DNA of 8,615 nucleotides. It comes from JALZAQ01 sp038253885. Lineage in GTDB: Bacteria; Gemmatimonadota; Gemmatimonadetes; Gemmatimonadales; Gemmatimonadaceae. Below, one piece after another: positions 1-6,269 of the stretch (its first letter is position 1; each line of letters starts with the position of its first letter). A program made the position numbers and the translations under genes. The notes beneath the pieces are model-generated. The model had not been told where the DNA came from and did not search any database. It was given only the letters and a program-made list of their open reading frames with translations. Where the stretch lies: assembly GCA_038253885.1 (NCBI GenBank), contig JBBSGP010000086.1, positions 1-8,615 on the forward strand, in the 5' to 3' direction.

Positions 1-368
1 GGACAGTGGGGCGTGCCGGCACGGGCGTAGAGCAGGCGGAGATAGTCGTAGATCTCGGTGACCGTTCCGACGGTCGACCGGGGATTGTGACCGGCCGTCT
101 TCTGCTCGATGGAGATGGCCGGAGAGAGTCCCTCGATGGCATCGACATCGGGCTTTTCCATGAGTCCGAGGAACTGTCGTGCATACGCCGAGAGCGACTC
201 GACGTATCGGCGCTGCCCTTCGGCGTAGATGGTATCGAACGCCAGCGATGATTTTCCCGATCCGGAGAGGCCAGTGATCACCGTCAGCCGGTCTCGGGGA
301 ATCGACACGTCGATGTTGCGGAGGTTGTGCTCCCGCGCGCCGCGGACGATCAACAATTCTTCGGGCAT
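1..368 (-). CDS. uvrA: UvrA, excinuclease ABC subunit A (N-terminal part, runs off window)
   Basis: UvrA is the DNA-damage-sensing ATPase of nucleotide excision repair; it loads UvrB at bulky lesions in the cytoplasm. The 122 residues visible start at the ATG at 368-366 (MPEELLIVRGAREHNLRNID). They contain the UvrA Walker A motif GLSGSGKSS at about residues 33-41, then the family block AFDTIYAEGQRRYVESLSAY and ARQFL. Further on come SPAISIEQK and the RSTVGTVTEIYDYLRLLY block. The last codon in the window is a Cys (TPHC), probably the first ligand of the zinc module in the first ATPase domain. Full UvrA is about 940 residues, so most of the gene is to the left. The nearby ATG at 373 is in another frame, which supports 368 as start. 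No strong Shine-Dalgarno is visible. It is transcribed divergently from the macro-domain operon and is not obviously related to it in function. Confidence 0.97.
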   Translation of the reverse strand, partial: MPEELLIVRGAREHNLRNIDVSIPRDRLTVITGLSGSGKSSLAFDTIYAEGQRRYVESLSAYARQFLGLMEKPDVDAIEGLSPAISIEQKTAGHNPRSTVGTVTEIYDYLRLLYARAGTPHC

Positions 369-610
369 AGCATTGAAAGGTCGTCAGCCCGAAGGCGACA
401 GACAAGCCGCCACCCCCTAGCCTTCCTTGCCCACCCTGCGAGGCCGGCCGGGCGGTCCCTCGTGTTGGAACGGAAAAGTTGCTGACGGGCAGGAGGTAGT
501 CGTCCTTCTCAAGACCGGCACGGCACGGTCCAGCCGCCGGAGGAGGCGATCCGCGAGCTGTCCTGTCTGCCGCTTCACCCTCGCACCGCGCTCAGCGCGG
601 GGAGCCTCGC
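369..610. other. Divergent intergenic region between uvrA and the macro-domain operon
   Basis: About 240 bp with no convincing gene. Open frames crossing it have no homology-like blocks and give low-complexity Arg/Ser/Pro/Ala-rich peptides typical of high-GC noise. It must carry the promoters for uvrA (leftward) and for the macro/transglutaminase/ABC operon (rightward), but I could not find a convincing -35/-10 pair on either strand. It contains a perfect AGGAGGT at 491-497 with no start codon at usable spacing, and a GC-rich inverted repeat at 586-600 listed separately. Confidence 0.6.
586..604 (+). promoter_or_regulatory. GC hairpin overlapping the putative ribosome binding site of the macro-domain gene
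   Basis: CCGCGC (586-591), loop TCA, GCGCGG (595-600) form a perfect 6-bp all-GC inverted repeat. Its last two bases are the first two of GGGGAG (599-604), the only Shine-Dalgarno-like sequence before the macro-domain gene. GGGGAG lies 6 nt before a CTG at 611 and 21 nt before the GTG at 626, so it fits a start at 611 far better. In the transcript the stem could partly mask the binding site. A short GC palindrome can arise by chance in such DNA, so the regulatory role is inference. Confidence 0.3.
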
Positions 611-625
611 CTGATCCGTGTCACA

Positions 626-1114
626 GTGGACGACCCGGCGTTCGTCGCAGCGGATGCGATAGCCTGGCCGGTGAACGCCCGCCTGCAACCCATCACGCCG
701 CTTCTCCGCCGGCTGGAGCGCGCCGGGGGGCCCGAGCTGGCGGCGCAGATGCGGACGGCGGACCCGCTGCCCGTCGGCTCCGCGATCGTCACCGGAGCGG
801 GCGCGCTGGGCGTGGAGCTCCTGATCAGCGCCGTGGTATCCAGCGACAATGAGCCGGTGACTCGAGAGAGCGTCCGCCGCGCCACCCTGAGCTCATTGCA
901 GCGCGCCGCGGACTGGCAAGTGGCACAGCTGGCCTGCGTGCCCTTCGGCCTGGGCGCGGGGAATCTGGACATCGAGGAGAGCGCCGAGGTGATGCTGGAT
1001 GTCATGATGAGACAGGTCGGCAAGTCCCCGCACCCCGGGGGCATCACGATCGTGGTCGAGACCGCGTCCGAGGAAGAAGCCTTCACCTCCCGCCTCGGCC
1101 GGACGTCACGATGA
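626..1114 (+). CDS. Divergent macro-domain protein
   Basis: A single-domain cytosolic protein of 162 residues (from GTG 626) that looks like a macro domain, the fold that binds ADP-ribose and related nucleotide ligands. Blocks seen in order: DAIAWPVNARL at residues 10-20, where the family has DAIVNAANxxL; AGGPELAAQ at 33-41; PVGSAIVTGAGAL at 49-61; an LLISAVVSSDNEPVTRESVR stretch at 65-84 matching the usual HAV...s.e.lr region; and ACVPFGLGAG at 103-112, equivalent to the P..GtG.G phosphate loop. The glycine-rich GGGV loop is absent, and only the last Asn of NAAN survives, so canonical ADP-ribose hydrolysis is doubtful. The start is uncertain. GTG 626 is the first conventional start after the in-frame stop at 497-499, but it would remove the first beta strand (IRVTV). 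A CTG at 611, 6 nt after GGGGAG, keeps that strand and may be the real start (167 residues). The gene ends in an ATGA overlap with the transglutaminase gene, implying translational coupling. Confidence 0.75.
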   Translation: MDDPAFVAADAIAWPVNARLQPITPLLRRLERAGGPELAAQMRTADPLPVGSAIVTGAGALGVELLISAVVSSDNEPVTRESVRRATLSSLQRAADWQVAQLACVPFGLGAGNLDIEESAEVMLDVMMRQVGKSPHPGGITIVVETASEEEAFTSRLGRTSR

Positions 1115-2655
1115 ACCGGCGGGCGGCGATGGCGACGGTGCTCGTGCTCGCCTGGGCGGCGGGGTTGGCGATGCTCGTTCACCGCGAATACTTCAGGCCG
1201 CACGAAGAGCGCCTTCTCGAGGCCGCGTTACTGGTCGCACCGGGCGCGAACTACTTCGAAGTGATGCATGGTGACCGTCAGATCGGCTTCGCATCGTCGA
1301 CGCTCGACACGGTCCCCAATGGCGGTGTGGAGATCAGCGACTTCTTCACCGCTGACCTCGTCACCGAAGGACGAGTGCAGCGCGCCACTGCTCGCATCTA
1401 CACGCGCATGACCCGCGGACTCCGGCTTCGCGCCTTCTCCTTCGAGCTGGGCCCCGCCATCGGGCCGCTCAAGGCTGTGGGCAGCATCACCGATGACTCG
1501 GTGCTCACAGTCGTGCAGACGGCGGGCCGGGCCCGTCCGGACACGCAGCGAATCCAATTGCTGGCGCCGCTGTACATGCCGTCGGTCGTCCCACTGGCGG
1601 TGCTGCTCGGGCGGGCCCCGAAAAGCGGCTCGACGTTTCATTTCTCGGTCTTCGATCCGACGGCGCTCAAGCCGGTCGACGCAACGATCCGGGTGGCAGC
1701 CGAGTCGTTGTTCGTCATCGCGGACAGCGCGCGCCTCGATTCTCTCACCGGGCACTACGAGCCAGCGCACCGCGACACCGTGCGCGCCTGGCGTCTGGAG
1801 CAGGAGGGAGGGGGAATTCTGGGCGGATGGTTCGACGAGAAGGGGCGAATGGTCCAGGCGCGGCAGTTCGGCCTTTTCGGGCTGCGGCGTACCGCCTACG
1901 AGATCGCGTTCCGGAACTGGCAGCTGGACGCTCGGCAGCGAACGGCGGCCGCGCTGGCGAGCGAGGACATCGTGGAGTCCACCGCGATTGCCAGCTCGGC
2001 GACGATGAGTGGCATGAGTGACATCGGCCTTCTGCGCGCACGACTCCGCGGAGGCGATCTGCGGGCCTTCGCGCTCGCCGGCGGCCGTCAACGATGGAGA
2101 GGGGACACGCTGACGGTGATCCGCGAGGGCGTCGCCTCCCTGAGCACGTACAGGTTGCCGGCGGACCGGATGCGGTTCGCGGCCGAGCTGTCGGCTGAGC
2201 CGCTCCTCGAGTCCACCGACCCGCTGGTCGTCAACATGGCCCGACGCATCGCACGCGGAAGCAGCGATGCGCGCGACGTCGCCGAGCGTCTGACGCGCAC
2301 CGTTCACGACTATGTCAAATCGACGCCGATGCTCACCCTTCCGGACGCGCGCCAGGTCCTGTTGACGCGTCGCGGCGACTGCAACGAGCACACCCAGCTC
2401 TACGTCGCGCTCGCGCGGGCGCTCGGTCTACCGGCCCGCGCCGCCGCCGGCCTGGCCTACCTCGACGGCAAGTTCTACTACCACGCGTGGCCGGAAGTCT
2501 GGCTCGGCAGCGATTGGGTCGCCGTCGACCCGACCTTCGGTCAGTTTCCAGCCGACGCCGGGCATCTCCGGTTCGTCGTCGGCGGCTACCTCAAGCAGGC
2601 CGAGCTCATCCGGCTGGTCGGGGTCCTCACGATCGACGTCCTCGCGGCGCGCTAG
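1111..2655 (+). CDS. Membrane-anchored periplasmic transglutaminase-like protein
   Basis: A 514-residue protein with an N-terminal membrane anchor (about residues 6-23, VLVLAWAAGLAML). A long beta-rich region follows (about 45-290, beginning ANYFEVMHGDRQIGF), then a C-terminal transglutaminase-like core. The catalytic triad is visible: Cys424 in RRGDCNEHTQLYVALARALG, His458 in FYYHAWPEVW and Asp473 in WVAVDPTFGQ. The family covers transglutaminases and thiol peptidases or amidases, and the bacterial domain is more often proteolytic or structural than crosslinking, so the reaction cannot be assigned. The anchor and positive-inside N-terminus (MNRR) place the enzyme on the outer face of the inner membrane. 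The ATG at 1111 overlaps the upstream stop as ATGA. The gene ends 24 nt before the ABC ATPase gene, which suggests the enzyme acts with the exporter, perhaps on the exported substrate or its cell-envelope target (inference). Confidence 0.88.
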   Translation: MNRRAAMATVLVLAWAAGLAMLVHREYFRPHEERLLEAALLVAPGANYFEVMHGDRQIGFASSTLDTVPNGGVEISDFFTADLVTEGRVQRATARIYTRMTRGLRLRAFSFELGPAIGPLKAVGSITDDSVLTVVQTAGRARPDTQRIQLLAPLYMPSVVPLAVLLGRAPKSGSTFHFSVFDPTALKPVDATIRVAAESLFVIADSARLDSLTGHYEPAHRDTVRAWRLEQEGGGILGGWFDEKGRMVQARQFGLFGLRRTAYEIAFRNWQLDARQRTAAALASEDIVESTAIASSATMSGMSDIGLLRARLRGGDLRAFALAGGRQRWRGDTLTVIREGVASLSTYRLPADRMRFAAELSAEPLLESTDPLVVNMARRIARGSSDARDVAERLTRTVHDYVKSTPMLTLPDARQVLLTRRGDCNEHTQLYVALARALGLPARAAAGLAYLDGKFYYHAWPEVWLGSDWVAVDPTFGQFPADAGHLRFVVGGYLKQAELIRLVGVLTIDVLAAR

Positions 2656-2679
2656 CCACCTTTTCTCCTCGACTCCCCG

Positions 2680-3447
2680 ATGATCCAGCTTCGCTCGCTC
2701 ACCAAGCGTTACGGCTCGTTCACCGCCGTCAACTCGATCGATCTCGACGTTCCGCGAGGCCAGCTTTTCGGTTTTCTCGGCCCCAACGGCGCGGGAAAGA
2801 CGACGACGCTGCGCATCATCGCCGGCATCCTGCGGGCGACCAGCGGCAGTGTGCTCATTGGCGGGGTGGACATCGCCACGCATCCGATGGACGCGAAATC
2901 AAAGCTCGGCTTCATTCCCGACCGCCCGTTCATCTACGAGAAGCTGACGGGCGGGGAGTTCCTGAGCTTCGTCGCCGGCCTGTATGGCCAGAGCGGAGCG
3001 GTGGTGAACCGCCGCGCCGAGGAGCTACTGGCTCTCTTCGACCTGACCGAGTGGAGAGACGAGCTGGTGGAGAGCTACAGCCACGGCATGAGACAGAAAT
3101 TGATCATCTCGAGCGCCTTTCTGCACCGGCCGGAGGTGATCGTGGTCGATGAGCCGATGGTCGGACTCGACCCGAAGTCCACCCGCATCCTCAAGGACCT
3201 GTTCCGCGAGTACGTGAAGCGTGGCAATACGATCATGATGTCGACCCACACGCTCGAGGTGGCCGAGACGCTCTGCGACCGGATCGCGATCATCAACGGC
3301 GGGCATATCCGGGCGTGCGGAACGATGGACGAGCTCCAGAGTGGGGGGGGGACGGCGACGGCCGATGCGATCGGTCTGGAAGAGCTCTTTCTCCGGTTGA
3401 CCGAGGAGCGTCCAGCTCGCGATCTGGTGAACGTGCTCGATGCGTGA
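2680..3447 (+). CDS. ABC transporter ATP-binding protein
   Basis: A complete 255-residue ATPase that powers an ABC-2-like exporter, presumably with the permease encoded next. Motifs: Walker A GPNGAGKTT at residues 34-42; ABC signature as YSHGMRQK at 133-140, in place of LSGGQ; Walker B VIVVDE at 153-158; D-loop GLD at 162-164; and switch His190 in MSTHTLEVAE. The Q-loop position holds Asp81 (GFIPDRPFIYEKLTG) instead of Gln. I believe this is a trait of the EcsA-like subgroup, but it deserves note because that residue couples ATP hydrolysis to the permease. The ATG at 2680 follows a pyrimidine-rich 24-nt gap with no Shine-Dalgarno. Its stop overlaps the permease start by 8 nt. A run of nine G (3343-3351) encodes part of SGGGT near residue 222; loss or gain of one G would change the last 30 or so residues. 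The substrate is unknown. Confidence 0.95.
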   Translation: MIQLRSLTKRYGSFTAVNSIDLDVPRGQLFGFLGPNGAGKTTTLRIIAGILRATSGSVLIGGVDIATHPMDAKSKLGFIPDRPFIYEKLTGGEFLSFVAGLYGQSGAVVNRRAEELLALFDLTEWRDELVESYSHGMRQKLIISSAFLHRPEVIVVDEPMVGLDPKSTRILKDLFREYVKRGNTIMMSTHTLEVAETLCDRIAIINGGHIRACGTMDELQSGGGTATADAIGLEELFLRLTEERPARDLVNVLDA

Positions 3448-5146
3448 TGACGCGGGGGTCCAGCTCCCCAACCCGTCGGTGTGGCATCTCCTCAGCCCGA
3501 AGTGGCTCACCGCCCGAGCTCGGGCGCGGAGCGATGACCGCGCGCGGGGACCACGGTGGCTTCTGCTGGCGATCACCGGACTCCTTTTCTGGAGCTTCAT
3601 CCTCGCCGTTCTCATCCGCGTGCTGCGCTACTTCCGCGGCGCGCAGGAGATCGGATCGCTGCTCGCGGGGAAGGTGCTCGGCATTGCTTTCCTGAGCTTC
3701 TTTGCGATCCTCCTTCTCTCGAACATCATCACGGCGCTCTCGAGCTTCTTCCTCGCTCGCGATCTCGACATGCTGGCGTCCGCGCCGGTGAACTGGCTGC
3801 GGCTCTACGGCGCGAAGCTGGTCGAGACACTGGTGAACTCGAGCTGGATGGTGGCGTTGATGGCCGTGCCGATCTTCGTCGCATATGGCTGGGCGTACCA
3901 CGGCGGGTGGCTCTTTCCGTTAGTGGCGCTGGGGACGTTCCTTCCCTTTCTCGTCCTCCCGACGGTGATCGGTTCCGCGCTGACGCTGACGATGGTGAAC
4001 GTCTTTCCGGCGCGGCGCACGCGGGACATCCTGAGCGTCATCGCTGTCTTCGCGGCCGGCGGACTGGTGGTCCTCTTCCGAGTGCTGCGGCCGGAGCGGC
4101 TGGCCCGGCCGGAGGGTTTCCGGTCGCTGGTGGACTTCGTGTCGATCCTGCGCACGCCGACGTCTCCCCTCCTTCCGAGTGAGTGGGTACAGAAGGCGGT
4201 GATGTCGTCTCTGACCGGCAGCGTCGATCCCCTCCCGTTCTACCTGTTGTGGAGCAGCGCCGGAGCCCTGGTCGTACTCGGCGCGCTGCTGCACCGGTGG
4301 CTGTACGCGCGGGGATTCTCCAAAGCGCAGGAGAGCGCCACCCAATGGGCACGAAAGGGCCGCGGGTCGCGCGTCGCGTACGCGCTTCTCAGACCGATCG
4401 GCACGCTGCGGCGTGAGCTAGTGCTCAAGGAGACCAGGCTCTTCTTCCGCGACACCACGCAGTGGTCGCAGCTCATCCTGCTCGGTGTGCTGGTGCTGGT
4501 CTACATCTTCAACGTGAAGTTTCTGCCGCTCCGCGGAAATGGGCTGACATTCTTCCTGGTGAACGTCATCCCCTTTCTCAACCTGGTGCTGTCGGGATTC
4601 GTTCTGGCGTCGGTGGCGGCGCGCTTCATCTTCCCATCGGTGAGCCTCGAGGGGCGCACCCTGTGGCTGCTCAAGTCGAGCCCGATGCCGATGCGTGCAC
4701 TGCTCTGGTCCAAGTTCTGGATCGGCGCCCTGCCCCTGCTCGTCCTCGCCCTCGGAATCGTCTTCATCACCGACGTGCTTCTCGAGGTGAGCCCGTTCAT
4801 GATGGCGGTGTCCATCTTCTCCATCACGTTGATCACGTTCGCCATCTCGGGGTTGGCGCTCGGGCTTGGCGCGCTGTTCCCTCAATACGAGACCGAGAAT
4901 GCCGCCCAGATCCCGACCTCGTTCGGCGGGCTCGTCTTCATGATGGCGTCCATCGGCGTGATCAGTGCCGTCGTGATCCTCGAGGCGCGCCCGGTCTACA
5001 GCTATCTCAGCTCACAGGCTTTCGCGACCGAATCCGATCCTCGCGAGATTGTGATGGGATTCGGTCTGGCGGCCCTGGTGTGCCTGGCGGCGACCTTCCT
5101 TCCGCTGGCCGCCGGCCTGAAGCGATTCGAGGCGACGGAGCGCTGA
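3440..5146 (+). CDS. Putative ABC exporter permease (12 predicted membrane helices, two related halves)
   Basis: A 568-residue integral membrane protein, the likely permease partner of the preceding ATPase. I see about twelve hydrophobic segments, near residues 40-60, 78-100, 131-153, 157-183, 197-215, 265-285, 343-358, 370-392, 425-447, 454-480, 495-515 and 538-562. A cytoplasmic linker at about 290-340 is rich in Arg and Lys. The two halves look related: DLDMLASAPVNWLRLYGAKL (108-127) in the first half matches GRTLWLLKSSPMPMRALLWSK (405-425) in the second. Both follow a second or third helix, which fits paired coupling elements and a pseudo-dimeric permease in one chain. It resembles the uncharacterised ABC-exporter membrane families (ABC-2 superfamily). 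The ATG at 3440 lies inside the ATPase gene's last codons with no clear Shine-Dalgarno, so translation is probably coupled. The stop is 18 nt from the opposing ccmI-like gene. The substrate is unknown. Confidence 0.88.
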   Translation: MRDDAGVQLPNPSVWHLLSPKWLTARARARSDDRARGPRWLLLAITGLLFWSFILAVLIRVLRYFRGAQEIGSLLAGKVLGIAFLSFFAILLLSNIITALSSFFLARDLDMLASAPVNWLRLYGAKLVETLVNSSWMVALMAVPIFVAYGWAYHGGWLFPLVALGTFLPFLVLPTVIGSALTLTMVNVFPARRTRDILSVIAVFAAGGLVVLFRVLRPERLARPEGFRSLVDFVSILRTPTSPLLPSEWVQKAVMSSLTGSVDPLPFYLLWSSAGALVVLGALLHRWLYARGFSKAQESATQWARKGRGSRVAYALLRPIGTLRRELVLKETRLFFRDTTQWSQLILLGVLVLVYIFNVKFLPLRGNGLTFFLVNVIPFLNLVLSGFVLASVAARFIFPSVSLEGRTLWLLKSSPMPMRALLWSKFWIGALPLLVLALGIVFITDVLLEVSPFMMAVSIFSITLITFAISGLALGLGALFPQYETENAAQIPTSFGGLVFMMASIGVISAVVILEARPVYSYLSSQAFATESDPREIVMGFGLAALVCLAATFLPLAAGLKRFEATER

Positions 5147-5150
5147 GCGG

Positions 5151-5174
5151 AAAAACGCCGACAGTCAGGCGGCG
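5151..5174 (-). terminator. Intrinsic terminator of the ccm operon, overlapping the last codons of the ccmI-like gene
   Basis: Read on the minus strand: CGCCG, a 9-nt loop CCTGACTGT, CGGCG, then TTTTT. The stem is 5 bp and all GC, directly followed by five T. The stop codon (5167-5165) falls in the loop, so the last codons form part of the signal. No T-run follows the hairpin on the plus strand, so it is not obviously a terminator for the convergent permease operon. The short stem keeps confidence moderate. Confidence 0.5.
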
Positions 5175-5680
5175 AGCGAGCGACCGCACGCCACGCAGAA
5201 TCGCGCGCCGACCTCGTCGATCGCGACGCCGCAGCTCCCACAGCGGCCCGCGAGATAGCGACCGCATGCCGAGCAGTACACCGCATCGATCTCGGGGCGG
5301 GGTCCGCAGTGGCGGCAGGCGCGCTGGCTCGAGCGATAATGGTGGATCATGCGCTCGATCTCGTCCTCCGGAGGGCCCGGCAGCGGCGACTGGACAGACG
5401 CGGCGGTGGTCGGCGCGGAAGACGCTTCCGAGCGCATCACCGCCACCGCCTCGGCGGTGTACTTCTCCTTCAGGGCATCGTAGTCGTCGTCCGAGAGCTT
5501 GCCCGTGGCGCGGTCGAATTCGATCTCGCGCAACGATCCGATCGCACGCTCCCGCGCCCCATCATCGGGTCTCATCGCTGGACGGGAGATGGCCGGAGAC
5601 GGCGACTCGCCGAACAGTGGCATGAGCACGAAGGTGAGGGCAGCCAGAAAGAGCGCGGCGCTGAGGAGGACGACGATCAC
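5165..5680 (-). CDS. CcmI-like membrane protein with C-terminal double zinc ribbon
   Basis: A 171-residue accessory protein of cytochrome c maturation. Residues 2-22 are a membrane helix (IVVLLSAALFLAALTFVLM). Residues 43-83 read REIEFDRATGKLSDDDYDAL and flanking residues, the pattern of the cytoplasmic loop of CcmI. In place of the second helix and TPR domain of proteobacterial CcmI there is a Pro/Ser-rich linker (about 85-105) and then four CxxC pairs: C122/C125 (CRHC), C136/C139 (CSAC), C147/C150 (CGSC) and C162/C165 (CVAC). These fit two zinc-ribbon modules. By CcmI topology the ribbons would face the cytoplasm (inference). The start is GTG at 5680, sharing a GTGA overlap with the ccmH stop and preceded by a good AGGGAA Shine-Dalgarno 4-5 nt upstream. 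It is the last gene of the operon and carries the terminator in its 3' end. An alternative label is simply zinc-ribbon protein; the position and N-terminus favour CcmI-like. Confidence 0.8.
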   Translation of the reverse strand: MIVVLLSAALFLAALTFVLMPLFGESPSPAISRPAMRPDDGARERAIGSLREIEFDRATGKLSDDDYDALKEKYTAEAVAVMRSEASSAPTTAASVQSPLPGPPEDEIERMIHHYRSSQRACRHCGPRPEIDAVYCSACGRYLAGRCGSCGVAIDEVGARFCVACGRSLAA

Positions 5681-6267
5681 GCGTCTTCCCTCACGGCGGC
5701 GGCAACGCGCGCCAGCTCGTCCGGCGTGGCGACCGCGGACGCACGCTCAGCGGGTGGTCGAGATCTCGCTTGCCGGCTCCAGCGCCGGAGCAGCCCTCCG
5801 GCGACGATCGTGCCGCCACCCAGCACGGCGAACGGGAGAAGATACGCTGCCCAGTTGAAGCCCGATCTGGTCGGGGCCATCAGCACGCGCTCGCCGTAGA
5901 CGGCCGTGAACGCATCCAGGATCTCCTGCGCGGAATAGCCTCCGCGGACCAGCTCCATGACATCGGCATGCATGGCGGGCGAGACGCCGCAGCTGAAATC
6001 CGTCGTGCGGCAGGTGAAGACGTCCAGATTGCAGCCACACTGGCAGTGCAGGCGATGCTCCAGATCATCGCGCTCGATCGAGCTCAGGGATGGACGACCG
6101 GTTCTCGCCGGTCGCTTCACTGGCCGGTAACGGTCATCATCCATCGCGACATTGGACGCGGAGCTGATCTGACCCTGGGCCGTCAGCCAACGGGGCGCGA
6201 GGGCGATCGCGGCACTTCCGGCGGCCAGACGCAGAAAATGGCGACGGCTCGCGATGACATCACGCAT
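5677..6267 (-). CDS. ccmH: CcmH-type cytochrome c maturation protein with Tat signal
   Basis: A 196-residue protein whose family handles apocytochrome c cysteine thiols on the periplasmic side before haem attachment. Residues 7-13 (SRRHFLR) and the following hydrophobic stretch LAAGSAAIALAP form a twin-arginine signal, with possible cleavage after LTA at about residue 30. The conserved domain contains HRLHCQCGCNLDVFTC (residues 71-86) and C93 in DFSCGVSPAMHADVMELV. The Cys set is therefore C75, C77, C79, C86 and C93, not the classical LRCxxCQ. The helical region YSAQEILDAFTAVYGERVLM (111-130) is typical of CcmH. One membrane helix at about 139-160 (AAYLLPFAVLGGGTIVAGGL) and a basic tail follow. 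The ATG at 6267 begins 2 nt after the ccmF stop. The same frame stays open far upstream (to 7206) inside ccmF, but that extension has no recognisable family sequence and the Tat signal fixes the start here. The stop overlaps the next gene as GTGA. Confidence 0.9.
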   Translation of the reverse strand: MRDVIASRRHFLRLAAGSAAIALAPRWLTAQGQISSASNVAMDDDRYRPVKRPARTGRPSLSSIERDDLEHRLHCQCGCNLDVFTCRTTDFSCGVSPAMHADVMELVRGGYSAQEILDAFTAVYGERVLMAPTRSGFNWAAYLLPFAVLGGGTIVAGGLLRRWSRQARSRPPAERASAVATPDELARVAAAVREDA

Positions 6268-6269
6268 CG

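Noticed and set aside
439..462. CGAGG...CCTCG inverted repeat around GGCCGGCC
   Set aside because: Five-bp stem with a 14-nt loop and no T-run on either strand; ordinary chance level for DNA this rich in GC.
491..497. Perfect AGGAGGT Shine-Dalgarno-like sequence
   Set aside because: No ATG, GTG or TTG follows at usable spacing in any frame, so I cannot attach a gene to it.
427..852. Plus-strand open frame (TTG start) crossing the intergenic region into the macro-domain gene
   Set aside because: Low-complexity Arg/Ala/Gly-rich product, in a different frame from the recognisable macro domain.
626..1114. Macro domain as an antitoxin of a DarT/DarG-type ADP-ribosylation toxin pair
   Set aside because: No DarT-like toxin is encoded beside it; the coupled neighbours are a transglutaminase and an ABC exporter, and the macro loops are degenerate.
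1228..2391. Long antisense open frame opposite the transglutaminase gene
   Set aside because: Its translation is Arg/Gln/His-rich without family motifs, as expected for the complement of a high-GC gene with strong third-position GC.
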